64,000 nucleotides of DNA from Bacteroidetes bacterium MedPE-SWsnd-G2 (GCA_001874335.1 MPDE01000006.1:149566-213565); one strand, 5' to 3'; shown: positions 9,098-18,696, counted from the stretch's first letter. Notes: generated by a model not told the origin, from the sequence alone. Program-made: numbers and translations.

Positions 9098-11611
9098 CTA
9101 TCCTTCAAATTCCATATCACCGCCTCCGCCGCCACGACTTTGGTTTGATCTTGATTTTTTCTGATTGAATCTGTATGTGAATGAAACATTAAAGCTTCGT
9201 TGTCTCCACTGAAATTCAGAATCACTAAAAAATGTATCTGTAGTAGATTCTATGGTACGCTTTCTTGAATTAAAAACATCTCTTATATTAAGAGCTATCG
9301 AAGCTTTTTCTTTAAATAGGTCCTTACTAAAAGCTAAGTCACAACTAAAAATACCATCTCTTTTGTTTTGAGCATCTTCAGATGGGCCGTAATAACCTAA
9401 TCTTGTTTGCCAATCGATTTTTGCAGGGAGAGTATATTTTGCATTAACTCTTGCTTGCCAACTCAAATTGTCTGCATCAAAATTAGTTCCGTTGTGATCT
9501 CCTCGAGTAATAGATTTAAATAGGTTAAAGTTTCCGTTAACATTAAACTTTCTTGAAGGTCTATAACCCAAAGTAAATTCAAATCCGTAGCGCTCATTAG
9601 TAGCCAAGTTAATTGGTGTTCTTCTAATTACAGGTACTTCAGTATCTCCAACAAATGTAGTTTCTCCAGTATCTTCACTAATAAATGTAAAGACATCTGT
9701 TGATTTTGTATAGTAAATAGAAGAATTAATAGTTACGGTGTTCATTTTATTCAAATACCCTAAATCTAGAGTGTTAGAATAACTTGGGTCGATATCAGGA
9801 TTCCCTTGAAATATGTTTGTAGCACTACTTCTTGAAGGGAAAGGGTTAATAAATCGAGATCTTGGTCTTCTAATTCTTCTATTGTATCCTAAAGTGAAAC
9901 TTTGATCTTCAGAAAGCTCATAGGCTAAATTAACAGTCGGGAAAAATTCGGTGTAATTTTTAGTGTCATAATCACCACTTGTAATTTGGTTTATTTTGAT
10001 TCTGGTATCTTCCATTCTAACCCCTAATAGATATGAAAATTTCGATTTTATTTTACTCCCAAATTGAGTGTAAACCGCATTAATATGTTCGGTATAAATC
10101 AAGTTATTACTAACATTTGGGTCTTCTATAAACTCGCCATCTTCGTTAAATGCAAGACTATAATCTGTATCAAGGGTATTAAAGTTTCCTCTGTATCCAA
10201 ATTCAAATTGACCATTATCACCTATTGGAAGCACGTAATCAGTTTGCAATAATACACGTTCTTGGGATTCTAAGGTAGAAACCTTTTCAATATCTAAGCC
10301 ATCTTCTTGAATTGTAGAAAATTCATCTTCTTTAGAATCTTCGAATTGAAAATCAAGGGTGAATTTATGACCAGGTAATTCAAATTGCTTGTCAAAATTT
10401 AATGAATACTGTACCGTTTTATCATCTTCAACTTCTGGGTCATATCTAAAAGTTTGATTTAATAATTGACCATTAGCATCTAGTTCATTAATTGAGTTTG
10501 TTGTGTTTGATGCATTGTTATTATCTCTATATACTACAGAAGCAGTAATTGAAGATTGGTCATTGACATACCATTCAACACCTGTATTGATATTAAAACC
10601 TTTACGCTCTCTGTCAAATTCTCTATATTCATTAATAAAAGTGTCTGGGTTATCAATGATTAATCCCGTGTTTTCATCCTCTGTTTCGTTAAAATATTGA
10701 GTTTTCGTAGTGCTGTTTCCTGGAGCGTCTCGATAGCTATACCCCGTAGTAGCAAAAAAGTTAAAGTCACCAGTTCTATAATTTAAATTTCCTGAAATCC
10801 CTGCCGATGTAGGATGACCTGCATTAGCGGTAATTGCTCCATTAAGCCCTTGTAATTTACTTCTTCTTAAAATAATATTTAAAATACCTGCAGTACCTTC
10901 AGCATCATATCGAGACGATGGAGCAGTAATTACTTCTACACGTTCAATAGATTCCGCAGGTAATTGCCTCAAGGCTTCAGTAGAACTTAGACCAACTAAT
11001 CCAGATGGTTTACCATTGATTAAAATACGTACGTTTTCATTTCCTCTTAGTGCTACATTACCTTCTACATCTACCGAAACAGATGGCACATTATCTAAAA
11101 CATCACTAACACTACCTCCTCTAACTGTTAAATCCTTACCTACGTTGTATATTTTTTTGTCAAGTTTGAGCTCAACTGTAGTTTTTTCAGCAATTATTTC
11201 TACAGCATCTAAAGCTTCAATATCCAATTCAAGAAACACTGTACCCAAATTAGTGTCCTCGTTTAAAGATTGATTTTTTAGTGTAACGGTTTTGTAGGTC
11301 ATAAATTCAACAGAAACATCGTATAATCCACTTTGAATTTCAATGTTGAAGTTACCCTCTAAGTCGGTGATGCCACCAGTTGTTATTTTGTTTTCTTTTT
11401 TACTAAAAAAGGCAACTGTAGCGTATTCTAAAGGCGCTTTGGTTTCTGCATCAAGCACTTTTCCAGTGATACTTACTTTTTTTACTGGGTTTGCAGGGGC
11501 GATTACTGTTGTTTCGTTTTGAGCACTGGTTGTATCAGACCTTAAGTTTGATTGAGACCAGCTAACTAAGCTAATAAGGCTTAATAATAATGAGGTAAGT
11601 TTTAATTTCAT
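9098..11611 (-). CDS. TonB-dependent outer membrane receptor (OMP_b-brl_3 type)
   Basis: An 837-residue outer membrane beta-barrel. Order of parts: Sec signal peptide (about 1-20, ending near WSQS); carboxypeptidase-regulatory-like domain (about 47-130, ITGKVLDAETKAPLEYATV); TonB plug (about 160-255, SVSDVLDNVPSVSVD and RVEVITAPSSRYDAEGTAG); then a long barrel of aromatic, Asn-rich strands to residue about 815. It ends in an unusual Gly-rich acidic tail (GGGGGDMEFEG). It lacks SusC features and no SusD gene is adjacent, so glycan uptake is not indicated; iron-chelate, peptide or other substrates are possible. It lies 8 bp downstream of the lysine-tailed secreted protein, in the same operon. 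Confidence 0.88.
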   Translation of the reverse strand: MKLKLTSLLLSLISLVSWSQSNLRSDTTSAQNETTVIAPANPVKKVSITGKVLDAETKAPLEYATVAFFSKKENKITTGGITDLEGNFNIEIQSGLYDVSVEFMTYKTVTLKNQSLNEDTNLGTVFLELDIEALDAVEIIAEKTTVELKLDKKIYNVGKDLTVRGGSVSDVLDNVPSVSVDVEGNVALRGNENVRILINGKPSGLVGLSSTEALRQLPAESIERVEVITAPSSRYDAEGTAGILNIILRRSKLQGLNGAITANAGHPTSAGISGNLNYRTGDFNFFATTGYSYRDAPGNSTTKTQYFNETEDENTGLIIDNPDTFINEYREFDRERKGFNINTGVEWYVNDQSSITASVVYRDNNNASNTTNSINELDANGQLLNQTFRYDPEVEDDKTVQYSLNFDKQFELPGHKFTLDFQFEDSKEDEFSTIQEDGLDIEKVSTLESQERVLLQTDYVLPIGDNGQFEFGYRGNFNTLDTDYSLAFNEDGEFIEDPNVSNNLIYTEHINAVYTQFGSKIKSKFSYLLGVRMEDTRIKINQITSGDYDTKNYTEFFPTVNLAYELSEDQSFTLGYNRRIRRPRSRFINPFPSRSSATNIFQGNPDIDPSYSNTLDLGYLNKMNTVTINSSIYYTKSTDVFTFISEDTGETTFVGDTEVPVIRRTPINLATNERYGFEFTLGYRPSRKFNVNGNFNLFKSITRGDHNGTNFDADNLSWQARVNAKYTLPAKIDWQTRLGYYGPSEDAQNKRDGIFSCDLAFSKDLFKEKASIALNIRDVFNSRKRTIESTTDTFFSDSEFQWRQRSFNVSFTYRFNQKKSRSNQSRGGGGGDMEFEG

Positions 11612-11619
11612 TTAGCAGT

Positions 11620-12051
11620 TTATTGGGATTTTTTCTTCTTTTTTGAAGCTTTTTCTTTTTTCTTTTTCTTTTTGTATTGTTGCGTTTTGGTTAATGTAGT
11701 AGCATCAACTAATTGTTGGTAGGTGTTTTCATCTACCATTGCTTTTATTTCCAAAAAATGAGTTTCGTTGAGATTAGCAATTGCAGCTTCTCTTTCATGA
11801 ACAGGTAGATTCGCCATTAAGATGTTTTTCTTGGCTACAAAGTAACTCTCCATTTTTTGCTTTATAATTTGTTTTTGAAAATCATCAGCGTTTAGAGTAG
11901 CTATAGTTTCCTGAATGTATTCGGCTTGTTTTTTTGCCATTTCTTCTTCATATCGCTCCATTTGTTTTTTGGCGCGATCATCTTGTGCATAAGAAGTTAA
12001 GCATGAGAGGCTTAAAAAAAGACTAAGAAGGAATGTGACTTTGGTAAGCAT
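11620..12051 (-). CDS. Secreted helical protein with poly-lysine tail
   Basis: A 143-residue protein with a Sec signal peptide (about 1-22, cleavage after SYA), a helical Glu/Lys/Met-rich body and a tail of two long lysine runs (residues about 126-142). It is the first gene of the operon with the TonB receptor, 8 bp apart, so a periplasmic accessory or sensor role for that receptor is plausible. Family unknown. The start codon and the -7 box form the two arms of a 13-bp inverted repeat (see regulatory entry). Confidence 0.75.
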   Translation of the reverse strand: MLTKVTFLLSLFLSLSCLTSYAQDDRAKKQMERYEEEMAKKQAEYIQETIATLNADDFQKQIIKQKMESYFVAKKNILMANLPVHEREAAIANLNETHFLEIKAMVDENTYQQLVDATTLTKTQQYKKKKKKEKASKKKKKSQ

Positions 12052-12088
12052 TTGCGGTCAATTATTAGGTTGTTTGACCGCAAATGTA
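12049..12088 (-). promoter_or_regulatory. Inverted repeat spanning -7 box and start codon
   Basis: CATTTGCGGTCAA at 12049-12061 and its exact complement TTGACCGCAAATG at 12074-12086 are separated by 12 bp. On the minus strand the upstream arm contains most of the perfect -7 box TACATTTG (12081-12088) and the downstream arm contains the ATG of the lysine-tailed gene. The arrangement fits a dimeric operator that would block the promoter of the receptor operon. Confidence 0.55.
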
Positions 12089-12141
12089 GACTTTGGTTTA
12101 ATCGGGTTTGGTTAAAATTGTGTTAAAACCAAGTTGATAAA

Positions 12142-12483
12142 TTATAAGATTTCAAGAATATTGGTCGGTGGTCTTCCAATAACAGCTTTACCGTTTTTAA
12201 CTACAATTGGACGCTCTATTAATTTAGGGTGCTCTACCATTGCAGAAATCAATTCGTTATCAGAAAGTGATTTGGATTTATAGTTTTCTTTCCAAATAGC
12301 TTCATTTTTTCTAACCAATTGCAGCGGAGAAATACCTAACATTTTTATTAGGTCTGATAACTGGTTAGTAGTTAAGGGTGTATCTAAATATTTTATAATC
12401 TCTATGGTTTCATTCTGTTCTTCTAAAAGCGCTAAGCCTTGTCTGGATTTAGAACATCTTGGATTGTGATAAATTTTTGTCAT
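12142..12483 (-). CDS. arsC: ArsC/Spx-family arsenate reductase
   Basis: A 113-residue thioredoxin-fold protein of the ArsC (glutaredoxin-coupled) family. The catalytic Cys10 lies in YHNPRCSKSR, and the C-terminal part carries the ERPIVV and IGRPP segments that position the substrate arginines. No other ars gene is near; the only neighbour in the operon is prfB, 9 bp upstream. A general thiol or stress role (YfgD/Spx-like) is therefore as likely as arsenate resistance. Confidence 0.82.
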   Translation of the reverse strand: MTKIYHNPRCSKSRQGLALLEEQNETIEIIKYLDTPLTTNQLSDLIKMLGISPLQLVRKNEAIWKENYKSKSLSDNELISAMVEHPKLIERPIVVKNGKAVIGRPPTNILEIL

Positions 12484-12492
12484 AATGTGTTT

Positions 12493-13606
12493 TTATAAGG
12501 TATTAGGATCATCTTCATTTTGTTGTCCCATCATCATTAAGTATGATTTAAGAAATGGTTCAATACCACCATCCATAACAGCGTCAACATTTCCAGTTTC
12601 GTGGGCTGTTCTAACGTCTTTTACAAGTTTGTAAGGATGCATGACATAGTTTCTAATCTGACTTCCCCATTCAATTTTCATTTTTCCCGCTTCAATATCT
12701 TCGCGCTGAGCCATTTGTTTACTTAGCTCAATTTCATACAATTGAGACTTTAACATTTGAAGCGCTCTTGCTCTATTATCATGTTGAGAGCGGGTTTCAG
12801 AACAAGAGATTTGAATGCCAGTAGGTTTATGTGTTAGCTGCACTTTTGTTTCTACCTTATTTACATTTTGACCACCAGCTCCACTTGAACGTGCTGTAGT
12901 GATTTCTATATCAGCTGGATTAATTTCAATGTCAATGGTATCATCAACAAGAGGATAAACATAAACCGAAGCAAAACTCGTATGTCTCTTGGCATTGCTA
13001 TCAAAAGGAGAGATTCTCACCAATCGGTGCACTCCGTTTTCGCCTTTAAGCCAACCAAAAGAGTAATCGCCTTCAATTTCTAAAGTAACGGTTTTGATTC
13101 CTGCAACATCACCTTCTTGAAGGTTGAGTTCTTTAACTTTATAACCGTTTTTCTCGGCGTACATTAGATACATACGCATTAACATATTTGCCCAGTCACA
13201 ACTTTCTGTACCGCCAGCCCCTGCTGTAATTTGAAGTACAGCACTGAGACTATCACCTTCTTCCGAAAGCATGTTTTTGAACTCTAAATTTTCAATTAAC
13301 TCGGTGCAAGTTGCAAAGGAGTTGTCTACTTCTTCAGCGGTAGCTTCTTCAGCCTTATAAAATTCATAAAGGACTTCTAAGTCTTCAATTTGAGATTTTG
13401 AAGTGTTATAATTTTCCACCCATTTTTTCTTTTCTCTTAAAGATTTCATGATGATTTCTGCCGATTTAGAATCGTTCCAGAAATTTGGGTCGAAGGTTTT
13501 TTCTTCTTCGTTAGAAATTTCAATTAGTTTGGCATCTATGTCAAAGATACCTCCTCAACGCTCCAAGGCGTTCTACAAGATCTTTAATTTGATCGGATGT
13601 AGTCAT
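12493..13606 (-). CDS. prfB: Peptide chain release factor 2, programmed +1 frameshift
   Basis: Release factor recognising UGA and UAA. Translation starts at the ATG at 13606 and runs 21 codons (63 bases) to an in-frame TGA at 13541-13543. At CTT-TGA-C the ribosome shifts +1 (skipping T13543) and continues from GAC at 13542 to the stop at 12493, giving 370 residues. The internal Shine-Dalgarno-like AGGAGG lies just before TATCTTTGAC, matching the classical autoregulatory site. The joined protein has the RF2 discriminator SPF at about 199-201 and GGQ at about 244-246. A simple ORF call would start wrongly at 13449 and lose the N-terminal 52 residues. Confidence 0.95.
13541..13556 (-). promoter_or_regulatory. 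prfB programmed frameshift site
   Basis: The minus strand reads AGGAGGTATCTTTGAC (13555 down to 13540). It has an internal Shine-Dalgarno, the CTT slippery codon and an in-frame TGA read by RF2 itself. Low RF2 favours the +1 shift, so RF2 controls its own synthesis. This is established for prfB in most bacteria. Confidence 0.93.
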
Positions 13607-13873
13607 AGGGTTATATATTTTTCACAAATGTAAAAGGAAAACCTCAGTGATGAAAGAATCTACATCTTTAATTTTTATCCAATTTTTTAGCTTGAAATAC
13701 TCAATTAATAAGATGTAATGGTTGATGTTTTTTTAATAAAGTTTATCCTAAATTAAATATAAATAGCAAATTAGATTTTGAAGTACAATTGTAAAACTTC
13801 AATTTTGTATTTCTTAGGTTTTACTTTATTTGAGTAGAATCCTGAATAGAATTAATGAAATAATACACCAAAA

Positions 13874-14899
13874 ATGATAATAGATTTAAGGAGTGATACG
13901 GTTACTAAACCTACTAAAGGAATGTTAGAAGCGATGATGACAGCAGAGGTTGGTGATGATGTTTATAAGGAAGATCAAACCGTTAATGCTTTAGAAGAGA
14001 AGGTAGCAGCGATGTTTGGAAAACCAAAAGCGCTATTTTTCCCTACAGGTACAATGGCAAACCAAACGGCGATAAAACTTCATACAAATCCGGGTGATCA
14101 GGTTATTGCGGATAAAGATGCACATATATTTAATTATGAAGGTGGTGGAGCATCGTTTAATAGTGGTGTTTCTTGTAAGCTATTACAGGGGCAAGGTGGG
14201 ATGTTTACTGTAGAACAGGCACAGGCAGCAATCAACCCTCCCGATTTTTATCATAGCCCCTTAACGTCCTTGATTGAAGTCGAAAACACAGCTAATAGAG
14301 GTGGAGGTTCTTGTTGGGATTTTGAAGAATTACAAAAAATTGGAGCTTTGGCAAAGTCTAATAATTTAGGTTTTCATTTGGATGGAGCTAGACTTTGGAA
14401 TGCCCTTATTGCAAAATCGGAAACTCCAAAACAACATGGTCAATTATTTGACACTATTTCAGTTTGTTTGAGTAAAGGATTAGGTTGCCCGATAGGTTCT
14501 GTTTTGGTTGGAGATGAGCAAATTATGGAGAACGCTATTAGGATTAGAAAAATATTTGGTGGTGGCATGCGTCAAGTTGGTTACTTGGCTGCAGCAGGGA
14601 TTTATGCTTTAGACCATCAATTAAATAGATTGGAAGAGGATCATATTAAAGCCAAAGAATTGGAAGTAGTATTAAATGCTTTAGATGGTGTTAAATTTGT
14701 TCAGAAAGTAGAAACTAACATTGTGATATTCGAATTGAGAGATGACTCAAAGGAATCTGAATTTATTCAGAAGTTGGCTGAAAATAACATTCAAATAATA
14801 GGAATGGGGAGTGGAAAGCTTAGAATGGTAACGCATTTAGATTATACCAATTTTATGCATGAAAAAGTATTAGATACCCTATCCAATTTAAAATTCTAA
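13874..14899 (+). CDS. ltaE: Low-specificity L-threonine aldolase
   Basis: PLP-dependent fold-type I enzyme cleaving L-threonine or L-allo-threonine to glycine and acetaldehyde. It begins with the family hallmark DLRSDTVTKPT. The PLP aspartate lies in HLDGAR (168-173) and the PLP lysine is Lys201 in CLSKGLGCPIGS. The 341-residue length is normal. It stands alone between prfB and a shared terminator, and may supply glycine or work in threonine catabolism. Confidence 0.92.
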   Translation: MIIDLRSDTVTKPTKGMLEAMMTAEVGDDVYKEDQTVNALEEKVAAMFGKPKALFFPTGTMANQTAIKLHTNPGDQVIADKDAHIFNYEGGGASFNSGVSCKLLQGQGGMFTVEQAQAAINPPDFYHSPLTSLIEVENTANRGGGSCWDFEELQKIGALAKSNNLGFHLDGARLWNALIAKSETPKQHGQLFDTISVCLSKGLGCPIGSVLVGDEQIMENAIRIRKIFGGGMRQVGYLAAAGIYALDHQLNRLEEDHIKAKELEVVLNALDGVKFVQKVETNIVIFELRDDSKESEFIQKLAENNIQIIGMGSGKLRMVTHLDYTNFMHEKVLDTLSNLKF

Positions 14900-14903
14900 A
14901 AAA

Positions 14904-14933
14904 ATCCCGATATATAATTATCGGGATATTTTT
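14904..14933. terminator. Bidirectional terminator
   Basis: The stem ATCCCGATA (14904-14912) pairs with TATCGGGAT (14919-14927), with a 6-base loop, a preceding A-run and a following T-run. It separates the convergent ltaE and ybaB genes. Confidence 0.85.
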
Positions 14934-15257
14934 TTATTTAAACATATCCATTCCAGGAATGTTTGGCATGCCTTCTTTTGCAACGGCAGCAATTTCAGTT
15001 TCGTTAACTTGGGTTGCTCTTGAAATGGCTTTATTTAGAGTTAAAACTAAATAATCTTCTAACATTTCTTTGTCCTGTAATAATTCGTCATCAAGGGAAA
15101 TAGATTTTATTTCTCTATTTGCTGTTATGGTTACTTTTAATTTTTGATCAGTACTAGATTCATCAATTAAAACCGTATTAAGTCTTTTTTTTGTGTCTTC
15201 CACTTTTTGTTGGGTTTCTTTTAGCTTACCCATCATTCCCATCATATCTCCAAACAT
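14934..15257 (-). CDS. YbaB/EbfC-family nucleoid-associated protein
   Basis: A 107-residue DNA-binding protein of the YbaB/EbfC family, which forms tweezer-like dimers on DNA. It shows the Met-rich N-terminus ([19 protein letters not shown]), the central beta segment ([19 protein letters not shown]) and the C-terminal GMPNIPGM stretch typical of the family. It is usually next to dnaX-recR elsewhere, but here it is alone and divergent from the oligopeptidase gene. Confidence 0.9.
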   Translation of the reverse strand: MFGDMMGMMGKLKETQQKVEDTKKRLNTVLIDESSTDQKLKVTITANREIKSISLDDELLQDKEMLEDYLVLTLNKAISRATQVNETEIAAVAKEGMPNIPGMDMFK

Positions 15258-15373
15258 AATTGTATATATTAAAATTTATAAAGTGCAAAATTACTAAATT
15301 GCCCAACTATTCAAAAAAAGCGAATAGAAACTTATTCAGCTTTTAAAGAATTCAAAAAAAAACACATAATTGC

Positions 15374-17434
15374 ATGATTGACGCTGTTGTAGCTCCTAAA
15401 GCCAAAAAGATTCCAAAGGAACTGAAAATTCATAATGATACAAGAATAGATGATTATTTTTGGCTGAATGAAAGAGAAAATCCTGAAGTAATAAATTACC
15501 TGAAGGATGAAAATGAATATTTTCATAAAATGACTTCTCACACCAATGAGTTGGAAGAAAGGTTGTTTGAAGAAATAAAAGCAAGGATAAAGGAAGATGA
15601 TCAATCAGTACCTTATAAATACAATGGCTACTGGTATTTAACTCGATATGAAAAGGGCAAGGATTACCCAATTTATTTGAGAAAAAAAGAGCATTTAGAG
15701 GCCAAAGAAGAGATTCTTTTTGATTGTAATGAAATGGCAGAAGGTTTGGGGTATTTTAAACTTGTTGGTTTAAATATTAGTCCGGATAATAAATTAATTT
15801 CCTATGCTGTTGATACCGTCGGAAGAAGGCAATACACCTTAAAAATTAAGAACCTTGAGTCCGGAGTGGTTTTTTCTGAAGAAATTACACATACAACCGG
15901 TTCGGCTTCATGGGCAAATGACAATAAAACACTATTCTACACAAAGAAAGACGAACAAACGTTAAGATCTGATAAAGTATTTAAACATAGCATTAACACG
16001 TCAAGTGATCAAGATACTTTAATTTATCATGAAACGGATGACACGTTTAATGTCGCTCTGTATAAAACAAAATCAAGAAAGTATATTGTAATTGCTTGTT
16101 TTAGTACATTAACCAATGAGTATCAAATTTTAGATGCAGATACTCCTGATGCTTCATTTAAAATGTTTCAATCACGCATAAGAGGATTGGAATATAGTAT
16201 TTCACATTATCAAGACCATTTTTATGTGATTACCAATAAAGATGATGCCTTCAATTTTAAATTAATGAAAACTTCCTTGTCTGAAACTAAAAAAGAACAT
16301 TGGACAGAAGTTATACCTCATAGAGAAGATGTGTTATTAGAAGATATCGATATTTTCAAAGATTATTTGGTGATAAGTGAGCGAATTAATGGTCTAAACG
16401 AAATAAGAATTAAACGTTGGGATGGCACCGAAGAGTATTTTTTACCCTTTGACAACGAAACGTATACGGCTTATACCAGTATTAATGTTGAATTTGATAC
16501 AGATGTTTTGAGATACGGTTACAATTCTATGACCACGCCATCATCAGTTATAGACTTTAATATGTCAACTCGTCAAAAATCAATTAAAAAGGAACAAGAA
16601 GTATTAGGCGGACAGTTTAATAAAAATAATTATAAATCAGAACGCGTTTGGGCAACGGCCCAAGATGGCACGAAGGTGCCTATTTCTTTGGTTTACAAAA
16701 AAGGACTAAAGCTGGATGGTTCAAACCCTTTGTTGCAATATGCATATGGTTCTTACGGTTCAACTATTGATCCGTATTTCTCTAGTGTGAGATTAAGTTT
16801 ATTAGATAGAGGTTTTATTTATGCCATAGCACACGTGCGTGGAGGGGAATACCTCGGAAGGCAATGGTATGACAACGGTAGATTATATCAAAAAAAGAAT
16901 ACTTTTCAAGATTTTATAGATTGCTCAAAACACCTGATAGAGCATAATTATACTTCAAGTGATCATATTTATGCCATGGGAGGAAGTGCAGGTGGTCTCT
17001 TGATGGGAGCTATTATTAATATGGAGAATAAGCTGTATAATGGTGTGATTTCTGCTGTTCCTTTTGTTGATGTGGTAACCACAATGTTGGATGATGGTAT
17101 TCCTTTAACTACGGGAGAATATGATGAATGGGGTAACCCTCATGACAAAGGATATTATGATTACATTAAATCTTATTCACCATACGATAACATTGAAAAA
17201 AAAGATTACCCTAATTTAATGGTTACAGCTGGTTTACATGATTCTCAAGTACAGTACTGGGAACCAGCAAAATGGGTGGCAAAACTTAGGGACTACAAAA
17301 CTAATTCTAACAAACTAATTTTTAAAATCAATATGGAAGCAGGACATGGAGGGGCTTCAGGAAGATTCGAGGCTTTAAAGGAGGATGCAGAAGAGTATGC
17401 TTTTTTATTAGACCTTGAGAATATTGGTGTCTAA
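15374..17434 (+). CDS. ptrB: Oligopeptidase B (S9 prolyl-oligopeptidase family)
   Basis: A 686-residue cytoplasmic serine peptidase that cleaves short peptides, classically after Arg or Lys. The N-terminal beta-propeller covers about residues 70-400. The alpha/beta-hydrolase domain carries the nucleophile motif GGSAGG (about 535-540), the Asp in AGLHDSQV and the His in EAGHGGASGR. The conserved HVRGGEYLGRQWYDNG segment is typical of oligopeptidase B. There is no signal peptide. It is monocistronic, starting at the ATG at 15374. Confidence 0.9.
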   Translation: MIDAVVAPKAKKIPKELKIHNDTRIDDYFWLNERENPEVINYLKDENEYFHKMTSHTNELEERLFEEIKARIKEDDQSVPYKYNGYWYLTRYEKGKDYPIYLRKKEHLEAKEEILFDCNEMAEGLGYFKLVGLNISPDNKLISYAVDTVGRRQYTLKIKNLESGVVFSEEITHTTGSASWANDNKTLFYTKKDEQTLRSDKVFKHSINTSSDQDTLIYHETDDTFNVALYKTKSRKYIVIACFSTLTNEYQILDADTPDASFKMFQSRIRGLEYSISHYQDHFYVITNKDDAFNFKLMKTSLSETKKEHWTEVIPHREDVLLEDIDIFKDYLVISERINGLNEIRIKRWDGTEEYFLPFDNETYTAYTSINVEFDTDVLRYGYNSMTTPSSVIDFNMSTRQKSIKKEQEVLGGQFNKNNYKSERVWATAQDGTKVPISLVYKKGLKLDGSNPLLQYAYGSYGSTIDPYFSSVRLSLLDRGFIYAIAHVRGGEYLGRQWYDNGRLYQKKNTFQDFIDCSKHLIEHNYTSSDHIYAMGGSAGGLLMGAIINMENKLYNGVISAVPFVDVVTTMLDDGIPLTTGEYDEWGNPHDKGYYDYIKSYSPYDNIEKKDYPNLMVTAGLHDSQVQYWEPAKWVAKLRDYKTNSNKLIFKINMEAGHGGASGRFEALKEDAEEYAFLLDLENIGV

Positions 17435-17449
17435 TTAAAAAAAATCTCT

Positions 17450-17457
17450 TATTTTTG
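17450..17457 (+). promoter_or_regulatory. -7 element of the cysteine-synthase-like gene
   Basis: TATTTTTG is a perfect TAnnTTTG box 52 bases before the ATG at 17510. No TTG lies at the ideal upstream spacing (the nearest is 23 bp away). Confidence 0.5.
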
Positions 17458-17509
17458 CGAGGTTTTTGATTTCGATTTTTTGTAAATTGAAATTGGCAAA
17501 TATCTTTTT

Positions 17510-18550
17510 ATGAAAGAAAATATTCAAGTGTTTGATAATGTGTTGGAACTAATAGGGAAAACACCTCTAATTAAATTAAATAAAATAGCCGCAGATTTTG
17601 ACGGTGATTTCTACGCTAAGGTTGAAGCTTTTAACCCCGGTCATTCTACAAAGGACAGGATTGCACTTTATATTATTGAAGAAGCAGAACGTCAAGGTAT
17701 TTTAAAGCCCGGAAATACAATTATTGAAACGACATCAGGTAATACTGGGTTTAGTTTGGCAATGGTAAGTATTATAAAAGGTTACGACTGTGTTTTAGCT
17801 GTTAGCTCTAAATCTTCTGCAGATAAAATAGACATGCTAAAAACAATGGGAGCAAAGGTTTATGTTTGTCCTGCTCATGTGAGTGCAGACGACCCAAGAT
17901 CTTATTATCAAGTAGCAAAGCGTTTACATGATGAAATGGAAGGTTCGGTTTATATCAACCAATACTTTAACCAATTGAATACGGATGCTCATTATAACTC
18001 TACTGGCCCAGAAATTTGGGAACAAACAGAAGGAGAGATAACGCATTTAATAGCTTGTAGTGGAACTGGAGGGACGATCTCTGGAACTGCAAAGTATTTG
18101 AAAGAACAAAATCCAAATATTAAAGTTATTGGTGTTGATGCATTTGGATCAGTGCTTAAAAAGTATCATGAGACTAAAGAGTTTGATGAAAACGAAATTT
18201 ATCCTTACCGTATTGAAGGTTTAGGTAAAAACTTGATTCCTACAGCTACAGATTTTGATATTATTGATAAGTTTATTAAGGTTTCTGATGAAGAAAGTGC
18301 GCATACTGCCCGTGAAATAGCTAGAACAGAAGGATTGTTTGTTGGTTATACAAGTGGAGCTGCAATGCAAGCCTTAAAACAACTTGAAGTTGAAGGAGAA
18401 TTTAAGGTAGGTGATAAAGTAGTAGTCTTATTCCCTGACCATGGTTCAAGATATATGAGTAAAATTTATAGTGATAAATGGATGGAAGAGCAAGGATTTG
18501 TTGATAGCAAATCGGCTTCTAATGTTAAAACTATAGAGTTCGTAAAATAA
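17510..18550 (+). CDS. Cysteine-synthase-family PLP enzyme, candidate cysteate synthase
   Basis: A 346-residue fold-type II PLP enzyme. PLP lysine is Lys48 in NPGHSTKDR, the substrate-binding loop is TTSGNTG (74-80), and the phosphate loop is SGTGGT (184-189). By family it makes cysteine or cystathionine-type products. Its position directly upstream of an acyl-CoA-condensing PLP enzyme (17510 then 18697, same strand) matches the capA-capB pair reported for capnine sulfonolipid synthesis, in which O-phosphoserine plus sulfite gives L-cysteate. A terminator and a second promoter lie between the two, so they are neighbours rather than a strict operon. Ordinary cysteine synthase (CysM) or cystathionine beta-synthase remains possible. 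Confidence 0.8.
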   Translation: MKENIQVFDNVLELIGKTPLIKLNKIAADFDGDFYAKVEAFNPGHSTKDRIALYIIEEAERQGILKPGNTIIETTSGNTGFSLAMVSIIKGYDCVLAVSSKSSADKIDMLKTMGAKVYVCPAHVSADDPRSYYQVAKRLHDEMEGSVYINQYFNQLNTDAHYNSTGPEIWEQTEGEITHLIACSGTGGTISGTAKYLKEQNPNIKVIGVDAFGSVLKKYHETKEFDENEIYPYRIEGLGKNLIPTATDFDIIDKFIKVSDEESAHTAREIARTEGLFVGYTSGAAMQALKQLEVEGEFKVGDKVVVLFPDHGSRYMSKIYSDKWMEEQGFVDSKSASNVKTIEFVK

Positions 18551-18567
18551 AGATGAAAGACATTTAT

Positions 18568-18602
18568 AAGTCCTGCTAATTCAAGAATAGCAGGACTTTT
18601 TT
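18568..18602 (+). terminator. Terminator after the cysteine-synthase-like gene
   Basis: The stem AAGTCCTGCTA (18568-18578) pairs with TAGCAGGACTT (18588-18598), with a 9-base loop and a T-run. It may be leaky, because the functional partner follows on the same strand. Confidence 0.88.
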
Positions 18603-18660
18603 GTTAAAAAGTATAGCGATTTAAGTGTTAAATTAATTATGCTATCATAAGATAATTATT

Positions 18661-18668
18661 TAATTTTG
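18661..18668 (+). promoter_or_regulatory. -7 element of the alpha-oxoamine synthase gene
   Basis: TAATTTTG, a perfect TAnnTTTG box, lies 28 bases before the ATG at 18697. Confidence 0.55.
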
Positions 18669-18696
18669 CCGCTTACAAAACTAATTTAGAGTTTTA

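Noticed and set aside
11620..11700. Poly-lysine tail as a sequencing artefact
   Set aside because: The frame stays open to a proper stop and mixed lysine codons with Glu, Ala and Ser interruptions are present; a similar lysine run occurs in the barrel protein at 21133.
12493..13449. prfB as a 318-residue protein or a broken gene
   Set aside because: The upstream frame joins precisely at a classical frameshift site, so it is neither truncated nor a pseudogene.
13448..13633. Plus-strand reading frame of 61 codons
   Set aside because: It lies antisense to the N-terminal part of prfB, which is fully explained by the frameshifted RF2 gene.
15332..15671. Minus-strand frames opposite the oligopeptidase gene
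   Set aside because: They are shadows of a strongly supported coding region with no promoter or family features of their own.
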